NCBI RefSeq assembly: GCF_003443655.1
Contig: NZ_CP031941.1
Location: forward strand, 1,111,501 to 1,175,500
DNA length: 64,000 bases
DNA from: Nostoc sphaeroides
GTDB taxonomy: Bacteria; Cyanobacteriota; Cyanobacteriia; Cyanobacteriales; Nostocaceae
Direction of reading: 5' to 3'
Shown here: piece after piece, positions 1 to 8,525 of the stretch
How positions within the stretch are numbered: the stretch's first letter is position 1
Layout: every line of letters begins with the position of its first letter
Notes under the pieces: model-generated
What the model saw: only the letters and a program-made list of their open reading frames with translations
What the model was told of the DNA's origin: nothing
Database searches by the model: none
Program-made: the position numbers and the translations under genes

Positions 1-128
1 TATTGGGAGCAATTATCAATGGCGCTGATATCATTGTTTCTCTACCTGAACAAATCGTAGAATCATCAACATTTACATCTAAGGCAGAAGAATCAGAAGA
101 ACTTTCAGCAGGTGCCAGCAAAAACTAA
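1..128 (+). CDS. C-terminal end of an unidentified protein (partial)
   Basis: An open frame enters from the left edge (first full codon at base 3) and stops with TAA at 126-128, giving the last 41 residues. The segment begins with a hydrophobic stretch (LGAIINGADIIVSLP) and ends in an acidic, Ser/Glu-rich tail. I do not recognise the family from so little sequence. The codon choice and clean stop make it look like a real gene end rather than noise. Confidence 0.55.
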   Translation, partial: LGAIINGADIIVSLPEQIVESSTFTSKAEESEELSAGASKN

Positions 129-421
129 TAGGTTCCCAAATAGGGGAAATTTCAACGCAGAGGATCGCATTAGCGTTAGCGCAGCGTCTCGTATCTCGTA
201 GAGAAGCGGTAGGACGTTAGGAGCGTCAGCCTCTTGTACAGAAGCGTCTCGCAGAGGATACGCAAAGGATTTATACAGCAGATTGCGCTCTAATCGAATA
301 CACGTAGAGACGTAGCAGTGCTACGTCTTTACAAGGTTTTGGGTTTTATATATGTACTTCATTTACGTAAAATCTGCTGTAAGTAGCAATTGTTTCGTTA
401 ATGATTTCGGAAATTTTGTAC
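129..421. repeat. Intergenic repeats with a REP-like hairpin
   Basis: No gene is seen here. Bases 170-260 consist of overlapping GCGTCTC / GTAGAGAAGCG modules of the kind scattered through Nostoc-type genomes. Bases 304-332 form a near-perfect hairpin, GTAGAGACGTAGCA paired with TGCTACGTCTTTAC around one base. The same GTAGAGACG...CGTCTCTAC design recurs at 40315-40345 and next to the transposase at the right edge of the window. Confidence 0.6.
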
Positions 422-1126
422 TTAGTCCTGCCGAAACAATCCAAATATGGGAGCGAGAATTATCCCAAAAGCAAAACCACCGATGTGCGCCCAGTAGGCA
501 ACTCCACCAGTTTCCACGCTCATATTAGCGGCTGTTTGCAGGGTAGCAAGACCGGATATCACATTTTGCACAATGAAAAGTCCAATTATTACTAGTGCTG
601 GAACTCTGATTGTGGTGATGAAAAACCCTAAAAATATTAAGGTCATAACTTTAGCTTGGGGAAAACGGATAATGTAGGCACCTAAAACCCCAGAAATTGC
701 ACCACTTGCTCCCAAGGAAGGAATTTCCGAATTCATGCCAATAAACCATTGACACAAGGCAGCTAATGCACCACACGTTAAATAAAAAATCAAATATTTG
801 ACATGACCTAATCGATCTTCTATATTGTTGCCAAAAATCCAGAGAAACACCATATTGGAGATTAAGTGCCACCAACCACCGTGTAAAAATTGCGACGTAA
901 ATAATGTTATCCACTCTCCACTCAAATTGGTGGTTAACTCTTGAGGTATTACTGCATATTGACTTAAAAACTGATTCAATTGTGCATTTGGCAGGCTTAC
1001 CTCGTGAAGAAAAACTAAAATATTCATGCCAATTAACCCGTAGGTGAAATACGGGGTGGCTCGCGTCGGATTTTCGTCGTAGAGGGGAAACACAAATGTT
1101 TTTCCTAATTTATTGACTAACTGCAA
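422..1126 (-). CDS. Rhomboid family intramembrane serine protease
   Basis: The 234-residue membrane protein is predicted to cleave transmembrane helices within the lipid bilayer. The rhomboid hallmarks are visible: FLHGGWWHLISN (His82, His87) in the second membrane region, the catalytic serine in GASGAISG (Ser141), and the partner histidine in AHIGGFAFG (His214). About six hydrophobic segments are present, as expected for a bacterial rhomboid without extra domains. It lies in the same direction as a paralog starting at 2132, separated by a repeat-filled spacer, so this is a local gene duplication. The substrate is unknown. The family is certain; the exact start (Met1) is less sure, because the paralog begins closer to the first helix. 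Confidence 0.92.
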   Translation of the reverse strand: MQLVNKLGKTFVFPLYDENPTRATPYFTYGLIGMNILVFLHEVSLPNAQLNQFLSQYAVIPQELTTNLSGEWITLFTSQFLHGGWWHLISNMVFLWIFGNNIEDRLGHVKYLIFYLTCGALAALCQWFIGMNSEIPSLGASGAISGVLGAYIIRFPQAKVMTLIFLGFFITTIRVPALVIIGLFIVQNVISGLATLQTAANMSVETGGVAYWAHIGGFAFGIILAPIFGLFRQD

Positions 1127-1227
1127 TATAGCGTTGTAAGGCTAGCAGTTGCGAAGCTTAGGCAATTTCACCTATTTAATTAATTAGCCTGATTGAAAGC
1201 CCTGATGATACCTTGAAGAATTACTTA

Positions 1228-1410
1228 AGACTTACGCACACTCTACGAATTCTTCTCTACGAGTCGCTACGCGTTGGCGTCAACTCTTGGAGACGCTGCG
1301 CGATGGCGTCAACTCTTGGAGACGCGAAGCACGATAGCGAAGCGGTAGCGAGTCATCGAGCGTCTCGCGGTTCGATAAATTAAGCTTTTCGGCAATTTTT
1401 GCGTAAGTCC
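1228..1410. repeat. MITE-like element with GGACTTACGCA ends, interrupted by other repeats
   Basis: The ends AGACTTACGCACACTCTACG and its counterpart ending GCGTAAGTCC match, in opposite orientation, the intact 89-bp element at 2598-2686. The outer arms are alike, but the middle here is replaced by about 100 bases of GCGTCTC/TTGGAGACGC-type modules. One dispersed repeat has therefore been inserted into, or has grown inside, another. No coding sequence is seen between the two rhomboid genes. Confidence 0.65.
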
Positions 1411-1412
1411 TG

Positions 1413-2132
1413 TTACTGATACCAAGATTCTTCCTGTGATTTATCGTTAAACAAACCCAAGAGTGGGCCGAGAATTGCCCCAAAGATAAACCCGCCTGCA
1501 TGTGCCCAATAGGCAATACCGCCGCTTTCCATACCGATGTTGGTACGTGTTTGCAGACTAGCAAGCCCGTAGAAAGCTTGTTCGAGAAACCAAAATCCCA
1601 AAAAGAAATATGCCGGAACGCGGAAAGTCGGGAAGAAAAACCCTAAAGGGACTATGCCGAGAACTTCGGCGTTGGGAAAGCGGAGAATATACGCTCCTAA
1701 AACGCCTGCGATCGCACCACTTGCACCCAAGGAAGGAATGCTGGAATCTTGAGCGAAGAACCACTGAGTCAAGGATGCCAAAACTCCACAAGATAAATAA
1801 AACAGTAAATATTTGGCATGACCTAATTTATCTTCAACGTTGTTACCAAAAATCCAGAGAAACAACATATTACCTGCTAAGTGCAAGAAACCACCGTGTA
1901 AAAATTGTGAGGTAATCAAAGTTGCCCACTCTGGCACTGGTTGATGTAAAGAGATACCACCAAAGCTTAAAGTCAGTTCTCGTGGAACTACAGCCGCAAG
2001 GTGTAGAAACCCATTTAATGCTTGGGGGGGAAGACTTGCTTCATAAAGAAAAGCGAGAACATTAGCAGCAATCAGTCCATAAGTCACATAAGGCGTAATT
2101 TTTGTCGGATTATTATCTCTAATGGGAACCAC
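1413..2132 (-). CDS. Rhomboid family intramembrane serine protease (paralog)
   Basis: The 239-residue protein is close in sequence to the gene at 422-1126. It has the rhomboid signatures FLHGGFLHLAGN, GASGAIAGVLGAY with Ser138 as nucleophile, and AHAGGF with His211 as base. It differs by a short insertion after the first periplasmic loop (around residues 58-68) and a polar, Glu/Gln-rich C-terminal tail. The start ATG at 2130-2132 gives MVPIRDNNPT, the usual short cytoplasmic lead into the first helix. The pair probably arose by tandem duplication; a difference in substrate preference is possible but not shown. Confidence 0.93.
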   Translation of the reverse strand: MVPIRDNNPTKITPYVTYGLIAANVLAFLYEASLPPQALNGFLHLAAVVPRELTLSFGGISLHQPVPEWATLITSQFLHGGFLHLAGNMLFLWIFGNNVEDKLGHAKYLLFYLSCGVLASLTQWFFAQDSSIPSLGASGAIAGVLGAYILRFPNAEVLGIVPLGFFFPTFRVPAYFFLGFWFLEQAFYGLASLQTRTNIGMESGGIAYWAHAGGFIFGAILGPLLGLFNDKSQEESWYQ

Positions 2133-2908
2133 GAGCGTTTTTTCCTGAATTTTAAGACAGCAATTCTACAATACGGAATTTTGTAAGTAGTTTCTTCTAC
2201 CTCATGGATGGATCTCCCCTTTGGATTTGAGATTGAGTGCTGATTAACTTCGAGAAGAGATGGCGAGGCGATCGCTTCAAATTCTTTGCTCACCTAGTAC
2301 CTCTGCACGGAATTAAAAATTAAAAATGCTCTATTGAATAGGATTAGGACTAGCCCTTTCAAGGTGGCCAACGAAGATACGTTGTTTCAGTGCTACCATC
2401 TTGAATCTTCCGCTCAGATTTTGGGCTTTTTAAAGGTTGAAATAACCAATTCTCGTTCTAAATCTCACCACCTTAAAAGGGCTAGGGATTAGGACTTACG
2501 CATTGACAAGAAATACTAAATATGAATTAAGGTTAAAAACCATATCTTTCGTAAGGGCACAGCAATGCTGTGCCCCTACAGCATGGTCTATTTACTAGGA
2601 CTTACGCAAAAATTGCTAAAAAGCTTAATTTATCGAACTGCCAAGACGCCAAGAGCGCCGAGAATTCGTAGAGTGTGCGTAAGTCCTATTTACGTAGTTT
2701 ACCGCCGTAGGCATCGCAGGATAATTAATAAAAGCCTGAAAACTTCCTATTTTAGGTAATGCACACCACGATGTATTTGTACAGTGCGTAAGGCATAAGG
2801 ATTTTGAAGCATTTTTCATGATATCTTTATCTAGGACAGTGTACTTGCAAGATTCATAATCATTACAATACATTTTCAATATATAAAGCTGATTGCCAAT
2901 AACCTAAC
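2133..2908. repeat. Repeat-rich intergenic region with two bounded MITE-like elements
   Basis: No credible gene is seen. Bases 2350-2485 form an element with 19-bp inverted ends (CTAGCCCTTTCAAGGTGG type), flanked by perfect 9-bp direct repeats GGATTAGGA at 2341-2349 and 2486-2494. Bases 2555-2575 form the hairpin GGGCACAGCA-A-TGCTGTGCCC. Bases 2598-2686 are an 89-bp element with GGACTTACGCA / TGCGTAAGTCC ends flanked by TA on both sides. The rest is AT-rich and may hold the promoter of the operon that begins at 2930. Confidence 0.7.
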
Positions 2909-2929
2909 TTGAGCCTAGCAAATGAAATT

Positions 2930-3895
2930 ATGAATCCAGAATTATTCTTGGAACAGGAAGATGTTGTGCCATTAATTGAGTCGCTGAACAGATTTGCAAT
3001 GAAGTTTAACAGTGCTGATCAACGCAGGTCTGTTATGCAGAACGCTAGTATCCATCAAGCTTTCCTGAACAACCTAAATTTCAATGACAGACCATTCATC
3101 TTTGCTCAAGAGTTAGTCTCAAAGTTTAAAACTTACCATGTCTCTAATCAAAGATTAGATTATCACCCCATGATAAAACTGCTCACGTACCTGTCTGAGA
3201 TTTATGGGGAAGATGAAGTAGATGATGTGCTTTTATTTAAGAGGCTAGCTCAACAGGGTGAAAAAAATCTCAAGGCTTTGGCTGCTCGTAATAGTGTTGC
3301 AAGAATAGAGTCACCCAAAGGCACTCCTATTGGAACAGGTGTGTTGATCCATCAAACATGGGTACTCACCTGCAATCATATTTTTAGCAAAAGTCAGGTG
3401 ACAAAAGCTTGGGCAAGGTTTAATTACGTTCAAGGAAGTCATGAATTAGACTCAGATATATTTGAACTAGATTTAACAACAAAAATACAGCATAATCCAG
3501 TTGAATCTCCTCAACTGGATTATGCAGTGGCTAAAGTTGTGGCTAAAGTTGTGGCTAAAGAAAAAATTGTACCAAAACAAAAAATTGCTAAAGTTAATAA
3601 TAATATACTAAATCAAGATGAAAAGATTCGTTTGATTCATCATCCGCAAGGAAAATATGCAGTAATTTCAGATTGGGGTAGTATTCAACACGTGGATCAA
3701 GATTACATCAACCATGATGTTAGCACTGAGAATGGTTCATCTGGTGCGCCAATCTTCAATAGTGATTGGCAATTAGTGGCTATCCATCGAGGGAATTTAG
3801 GTATAGCTGCGGAGCGAGAGCAAAATTCAGGCACAACCTCTGGTGCCCCTCTCTTTGCCTTCTGGGAAAAGATTCAAAATCGACTAATCGACTAA
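2930..3895 (+). CDS. Trypsin-like serine protease with N-terminal effector-associated-type helical domain
   Basis: This is the first gene of an eight-gene operon. The C-terminal two thirds is a trypsin-fold protease with the full triad. Numbered from the possible TTG start at 2909, these are His157 in VLTCNHIF, Asp204 in LDYAVAKV and Ser278 in NGSSGAPIF. No signal peptide is present, so it should act in the cytoplasm. Residues about 25-100 are all-helical and share a pattern (RRxxxxNAxI, then LNFxxxPxxFA, then HPxIxLLxYL) with the small protein at 5084, which suggests a homotypic adaptor domain. ATG at 2930 is chosen; TTG at 2909 would add seven residues. A 12-base tandem duplication yields AKVVAKVVAKE near residue 210. 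The likely role is the effector protease of a conflict system; the target is unknown. Confidence 0.85.
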   Translation: MNPELFLEQEDVVPLIESLNRFAMKFNSADQRRSVMQNASIHQAFLNNLNFNDRPFIFAQELVSKFKTYHVSNQRLDYHPMIKLLTYLSEIYGEDEVDDVLLFKRLAQQGEKNLKALAARNSVARIESPKGTPIGTGVLIHQTWVLTCNHIFSKSQVTKAWARFNYVQGSHELDSDIFELDLTTKIQHNPVESPQLDYAVAKVVAKVVAKEKIVPKQKIAKVNNNILNQDEKIRLIHHPQGKYAVISDWGSIQHVDQDYINHDVSTENGSSGAPIFNSDWQLVAIHRGNLGIAAEREQNSGTTSGAPLFAFWEKIQNRLID

Positions 3896-3920
3896 TTTAA
3901 TATTATTTAGGAAGTGATTT

Positions 3921-5027
3921 ATGAAGCGACAATTTTCAGAATGGTTCACACGAAACTCCCGAAAGTATCAAGCCCGCTTTCTAGAAGAATATCGCATTGA
4001 TGTAGATTACGATTCCACACCAATCAACGCAGGGGAAGCTTATTGTCGCCTATGGCTAGTGGAGATGCGTTTAGCTAAAGACGTGGATTGGTTCAGGGAA
4101 AGATATCCAGTAGTTCATGCTGCTATTCGGTTCAATCATGGTGGTGAATCTAAGACAATACCCTATCTTGCTCAACCAGGACATCTAGAAGAACTGTCAA
4201 CAGAAAATTTGAATAGAGTGATTCAATGTAACTATGCGCTGACACCTCTATTTCCTTTTAATGATGGTTTGGTGGAGTTACAAGCAGGTTTATTCAGTAT
4301 TGTGAATAGTGATCCAATTGGCAAATTTATGAAAACAATGGGACGGTTTTCAAAATTATTATCAGTAGCGCCAAATATATCATCTGTAATGAAAATAATA
4401 GAACCTATATATAGAGGAATTGAAGACTTAATTGGTGCTGGAGAAAGTTGTTTAGAGCTAGGTTATCAACAAACATTTTCGGCTGCTGGCGGTGGAGGTA
4501 AAAATGACTTGAAAGCGGGTTATTTAGTCGCTATCTTAGCTGAGGAAAACCAAATTAATCCAGATACACTGTGTATTGTAGATGATAGTCTAAAAATGGT
4601 TAATTACAGGCTCAATGATACTGCATCTGGAAGATCCAAAGATTTCATCAGATATGCCCAACCACTGGAAGGCTACAGCTATATGCTATTCCGCATAGAA
4701 AAGCGTACATATCAAGATTGGGATTCGCTAACCCAAATTAATGAATTAGTCACCCGAGCGCAGGAGGCTGTATTTAAAGGTGAATATGACAATGTAAAAG
4801 TTATCCTATTACCTGCAATTAAAACAGCAATTTATTCTAGCCAAGATGTGACAAAAGTTGATCGTCAAAACATGGTGCTAAAAATTCAAGCTCAGCTGAG
4901 TGAGATTGGTTTGCAAGGCGCAACTACACAAAAACGATCGCTCTTTTCAATTATGCAGCGTCCTTTACCATTTGTAGATGCTCAGACAGAGGCAGAGTTG
5001 GCAGCTTTAGAACAGTTATTTACATAA
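3921..5027 (+). CDS. Uncharacterised conflict-operon protein
   Basis: I do not recognise this 368-residue protein. It is soluble with no signal peptide or transmembrane helix. The first 130 residues are mixed and rich in aromatics (WFTRNSRKYQARF, FRERYPVVHAAIRFNHGG). A helical stretch follows (about 140-185), then a Gly-rich turn (AAGGGGKND) leading into beta-like segments (GYLVAILAEENQ, TLCIVDDSLKMV, YSYMLFRIEKRTYQDW) and a helical C-terminus. It starts 25 bases after the protease with a GGAAG ribosome site, and 56 bases separate it from the next gene. Its place between protease and adaptor suggests a dedicated structural or regulatory subunit; that is inference from context only. Confidence 0.75.
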   Translation: MKRQFSEWFTRNSRKYQARFLEEYRIDVDYDSTPINAGEAYCRLWLVEMRLAKDVDWFRERYPVVHAAIRFNHGGESKTIPYLAQPGHLEELSTENLNRVIQCNYALTPLFPFNDGLVELQAGLFSIVNSDPIGKFMKTMGRFSKLLSVAPNISSVMKIIEPIYRGIEDLIGAGESCLELGYQQTFSAAGGGGKNDLKAGYLVAILAEENQINPDTLCIVDDSLKMVNYRLNDTASGRSKDFIRYAQPLEGYSYMLFRIEKRTYQDWDSLTQINELVTRAQEAVFKGEYDNVKVILLPAIKTAIYSSQDVTKVDRQNMVLKIQAQLSEIGLQGATTQKRSLFSIMQRPLPFVDAQTEAELAALEQLFT

Positions 5028-5083
5028 TAGAGTATGTGCAAAATTACTATCAGCTTTAACTAGCATAGTCTCAAGACGAGTAT

Positions 5084-5563
5084 ATGATTGTAAATGATGG
5101 AAAGAACTGTACTCATTTGGATAATATTTTAAATTCTGGAAAGTGTGCTCGTTTGGAGAATATTTTAACCAATATTCCCGATCTTCAAACTTATAATTCT
5201 ACTTCCCGACGACATCTATTGGTCAACTCTGGTTTGGAGGAATGCTGTAGTTCGATAGATTTCAATCTAGGATTATCTGAGTTTGTTTCTAATATTTGTA
5301 GCAAATTTAGAATGATTATAAGAATCGGCTCTGAAGAAAAACCAGCATTAATTCGCTTATTAGACCATGTGATAATTAAGTTTAATTTTGTTGCCAACTC
5401 ACAAGATGACCAATTTATTAAAGAACAAATAATTGACGAATGGAAAGAAAGGATTAATAGCGATTTGAATAAAGTAAGACAGGATGTAAATGCATCTATT
5501 TCAGTTCACCCACCCATTAGAATTGACAGAAATAGAATTATAGAATTATCGAATATGACTTAG
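5084..5563 (+). CDS. Stand-alone effector-associated-type helical adaptor protein
   Basis: The 159-residue, mostly helical protein has no enzymatic motif. Residues about 22-100 resemble the N-terminal domain of the protease at 2930: RRHLLVNSGL here against RRSVMQNASI there, then a hydrophobic helix ending SKF in both, then KPALIRLLDHV against HPMIKLLTYL. In vWA-MoxR conflict systems such domains couple effectors to the core by like-with-like contacts, so this may be the docking partner of the protease. The last 50 residues are a charged helix followed by a short Ile/Pro-rich tail. It lies 8 bases before the next gene. The domain assignment rests on pattern, not on a profile search. Confidence 0.7.
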   Translation: MIVNDGKNCTHLDNILNSGKCARLENILTNIPDLQTYNSTSRRHLLVNSGLEECCSSIDFNLGLSEFVSNICSKFRMIIRIGSEEKPALIRLLDHVIIKFNFVANSQDDQFIKEQIIDEWKERINSDLNKVRQDVNASISVHPPIRIDRNRIIELSNMT

Positions 5564-5571
5564 AAGCTATT

Positions 5572-6243
5572 ATGAATCAACTAAATAGGGAAGTCTTTCA
5601 AGTAGATATACAGGGAGTATTTACCTTTGCTATTCAAGGTGATGCTTCAATCTTGAATGAGTATATTATCGAGCGTATAGAGCAGAAATTAAAACAACAC
5701 CAACCTGAACGTTCAAAACAACGCTTTGAAATCAGAATCCATTTGGAAAATAATGATCAAACTATGTTAGATGCATTTCTCAAACAATGCAATTCCAACA
5801 ATTTTATTGATTTACTGAATGCACAAATCAATTCTGATATTGTACTATTGATTTGGAATTATGATATTCCAGTTAATCATATAAAATCATCAGCTACATC
5901 ATTTTTTGAATATATCAATTCTATCTATCCAACGTTAATAGATACTCATCGTTTTATTATTATTATTTTGGCTAATGTTGACATCAGTTCTCAAAGTGAA
6001 ATAAATCATCATATATTAGGTGAAATAAATGGATTGACTGTCTTAGATACTCCAAATAAATATGAGCTTTTAGAACTAATTCCTTGGGCACACCAACTTT
6101 TCCAAGAGCAAAACATGGAAGACGCTCAGATTCAGCAATACCTTAATCGCCTCAAGAATCAGAAAGGATACTTTAGGCCAACTTATCAAGAAATAAACGC
6201 AATTATCCGCGAACTAGAAGGAGGCACTAAGCGCTATGGATAA
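5572..6243 (+). CDS. Probable inactive NTPase-like (iSTAND-like) conflict protein
   Basis: The 223-residue soluble protein begins with a beta strand and turn (VFTFAIQGDASILNEYII) placed like a P-loop strand but without the GxxxxGK[ST] nucleotide motif. Alternating strands and helices follow, including IVLLIWNYDIP and a Walker B-position strand RFIIIILANVDI. This arrangement matches what is known of inactive STAND-type domains that replace active NTPases in such operons. The C-terminal 60 residues are helical and charged. Its stop overlaps the MoxR start by eight bases, pointing to translational coupling. The alternative is an unrelated alpha/beta protein; the assignment is inference. Confidence 0.6.
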   Translation: MNQLNREVFQVDIQGVFTFAIQGDASILNEYIIERIEQKLKQHQPERSKQRFEIRIHLENNDQTMLDAFLKQCNSNNFIDLLNAQINSDIVLLIWNYDIPVNHIKSSATSFFEYINSIYPTLIDTHRFIIIILANVDISSQSEINHHILGEINGLTVLDTPNKYELLELIPWAHQLFQEQNMEDAQIQQYLNRLKNQKGYFRPTYQEINAIIRELEGGTKRYG

Positions 6244-7201
6244 TTCAAGAATTTACAAAGGTGAGGGTAACCGCCACGACAGTCCATTTGCAGATGCATG
6301 GGCGCAGCTAGAACCTTATATTACCTCTAAATCTTTAATAGATGCAGTCAATACTGCCATTTATCTGCGTCGTCCTTTATTGCTCGAAGGCGAACCTGGT
6401 TGCGGTAAAACTCGTTTAGCTTATGCAGTTGCTTATGAATTAGGTTATCCACTTCATACATGCTATATCCGTTCTTCCAGTCGAGCGCAGGATTTACTAT
6501 ATGATTATGATGCCTTAAGGCGATTGTATGATATTCAAGAAGGAAAAGTAGCAAATAATACAACTGGACAAGTTAAAGCACTATCAAAGGAGAAGTATGT
6601 CACGTTAGGAGAATTCGGAAACGCGATCAAACAGTCCCAAGAAGATATCCCCTCAGTTGTACTAATTGATGAAATTGATAAAGCCGATATTGATTTTCCC
6701 AATGATTTGTTACTAGAACTAGACCGGTTGCAATTCCAAGTTAAAGAAGCGCCGGACATGAAATATGATGCTTTAAAGGGCAAGACACGTAAGGAACGGC
6801 GAGACTGTTTACCACTGATTATCATCACTAGTAACCGAGAGAAAGAATTGCCACAAGCTTTTCTCCGGCGTTGTTTATTCTACTATCTTGAATTTCCTAG
6901 TAAAGAAACACTCAAACAAATTATCCAGAGGCATTTTGATAACGAGACTACACCTATATTTGAATTAGCGCTGACAAAATTTTTGACTTTGCGGAATGAG
7001 TTAAAAAGTTGGCGAAAAATACCAGGAACCAGTGAATTTTTGGATTGGCTAGAAATTTTAAAGAAAGCCCAGTCGGATAACCAACTAAATGCAGAAGACT
7101 TTAAAAATACCGATGTAGTGAATTTACCTTATCTAGAGACGCTGGTGAAAACTCAAAGCGATCGCAACGCCCTTAATAGTAGGAGAAGGGAGAATGGATA
7201 A
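6236..7201 (+). CDS. MoxR-family AAA+ ATPase
   Basis: The 321-residue ATPase is the probable remodelling motor of the system. Visible motifs are Walker A GEPGCGKT (52-59), Walker B VVLIDEIDKAD (141-151), sensor 1 IITSN (196-200) and an arginine finger in FLRRC (211-212), all in MoxR-like order, followed by the helical lid. The loop after Walker A (IRSSSRAQDLLYDYD) is the typical MoxR segment. Eight-base overlaps with the genes on both sides (5572 and 7194) place it firmly in one transcription unit with the vWA protein, the standard partner of MoxR ATPases. No residue essential for hydrolysis appears to be missing. Confidence 0.93.
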   Translation: MDNSRIYKGEGNRHDSPFADAWAQLEPYITSKSLIDAVNTAIYLRRPLLLEGEPGCGKTRLAYAVAYELGYPLHTCYIRSSSRAQDLLYDYDALRRLYDIQEGKVANNTTGQVKALSKEKYVTLGEFGNAIKQSQEDIPSVVLIDEIDKADIDFPNDLLLELDRLQFQVKEAPDMKYDALKGKTRKERRDCLPLIIITSNREKELPQAFLRRCLFYYLEFPSKETLKQIIQRHFDNETTPIFELALTKFLTLRNELKSWRKIPGTSEFLDWLEILKKAQSDNQLNAEDFKNTDVVNLPYLETLVKTQSDRNALNSRRRENG

Positions 7202-8525
7202 ACTAGATTCCTTACTGCTTGAGTTTTTTGAACGTTTAGGCGAGCAGGGCGTACCGTTGGGAGAATCAGATTATCTCACAGCGATCGAGGCAATTGAAAG
7301 CACAGTAGGGCTAGAAAATCCTGACAGTTTCAAAGGGCTATTTCGCTGCCTCTGGCCAAAGTCCCGAGAAGATCAAAAACTAAATTCCTTACTGCTTGAT
7401 GTTTTTGAACGGTTACGCAAGCAGGGTGTACCGTTGGGAGTATCAGATTATCTCACAGCGATCGAGGCAATTGAAAGCAGAGTAGGGTTAGAAAATTCTG
7501 ACAGCTTCAAAGGGCTATTTCGCTTGATCTGGGCAAAGTCCCGGGAAGATCAAAAACTATTCGATCTAGCTTTTGCAGAATTAGTCGAACCCGAACTGCA
7601 AACTCTTACTAAACCTGATAACTCAACTATTCTTGATCGCGCTATTCCACCTAGGAAAGGGTCTGCTAAAAATTTGCGAGCGCGTTTTATTTCTCAACTC
7701 CAAACCCAAAAATATAGGGAGCATCCAGTTGATGATTTGCCTAAAACTGAACCACTTTTGGAACCACAACAGCAGTGGGAGCAACTACCTGCAAAAGATG
7801 TAAAGTTATTTGTACCGACAACCGAGCCAACAGAAAAACCTCATTCCTACCAGTTAACAACCCGATTGCCTATAAGTCGGCGAGAGATGGTAGGAGTCTG
7901 GCGACATCTACGCCGTCCTCAACGAGTAGGTGCCCTTGAAGAGTTAGATGTCGAAGCTACAATAAGGAACCTCTGTAGTTCTGGCTGGTTGCTACAACCC
8001 GTGTTGAGGCCTCGTCGTCGCAATCAAGCTCAATTAGTGGTATTAGTGGATCAGCAAGGTTCAATGGCTCCCTTTGCTTCTTTAATTGAAGCGACAATTG
8101 AAAGTATCTTACGAGGTGGTTTACTTGGCAAGACGAATCTTTACTATTTTCATGATTGCCCAGAAAAACTACTTTATCAACGCCCTAACTTGACACATGC
8201 CCTACTTTTAGAAACAATATTAAATGAGAAAGCTAAAGGTAATAGTATATTGATTATCGGTGATGCAGGTGCAGCCCGTGGCTATTACGATCTCCAGCGA
8301 GTAAAAGAAACCAAATTATTTCTCCAAACCCTTAGTACCTACACTTACCTTTACGCTTGGCTTAATCCCATGCCGAAATCTCGTTGGGTAGCAACAACAG
8401 CAGAAGATATTGCCTGCATGATACCAATGTTTCCTTTAGACCGAGAAGGTTTGAGTGATGCGGTAAACATTTTACGAGGGCATCCATTCCCTCCGGGAGT
8501 TGGTATCGATGAGCAAAACCCTTAA
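7194..8525 (+). CDS. vWA (CoxE-like) protein, partner of the MoxR ATPase
   Basis: The 443-residue protein has a C-terminal von Willebrand A domain beginning near residue 279 with VVLVDQQGSM. The canonical MIDAS DxSxS reads D286-Q-Q-G-S290, so the first serine is replaced by glutamine and metal binding may be altered. The N-terminus carries two nearly identical 59-residue units (4-62 and 63-121; 177-bp DNA repeats at 7203-7379 and 7380-7556), the helical segment that usually precedes CoxE-type vWA domains. The middle (140-220) is polar and probably flexible. The end overlaps the next gene by 17 bases in another frame. The likely role is sensor or adaptor working with MoxR. Confidence 0.88.
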   Translation: MDKLDSLLLEFFERLGEQGVPLGESDYLTAIEAIESTVGLENPDSFKGLFRCLWPKSREDQKLNSLLLDVFERLRKQGVPLGVSDYLTAIEAIESRVGLENSDSFKGLFRLIWAKSREDQKLFDLAFAELVEPELQTLTKPDNSTILDRAIPPRKGSAKNLRARFISQLQTQKYREHPVDDLPKTEPLLEPQQQWEQLPAKDVKLFVPTTEPTEKPHSYQLTTRLPISRREMVGVWRHLRRPQRVGALEELDVEATIRNLCSSGWLLQPVLRPRRRNQAQLVVLVDQQGSMAPFASLIEATIESILRGGLLGKTNLYYFHDCPEKLLYQRPNLTHALLLETILNEKAKGNSILIIGDAGAARGYYDLQRVKETKLFLQTLSTYTYLYAWLNPMPKSRWVATTAEDIACMIPMFPLDREGLSDAVNILRGHPFPPGVGIDEQNP

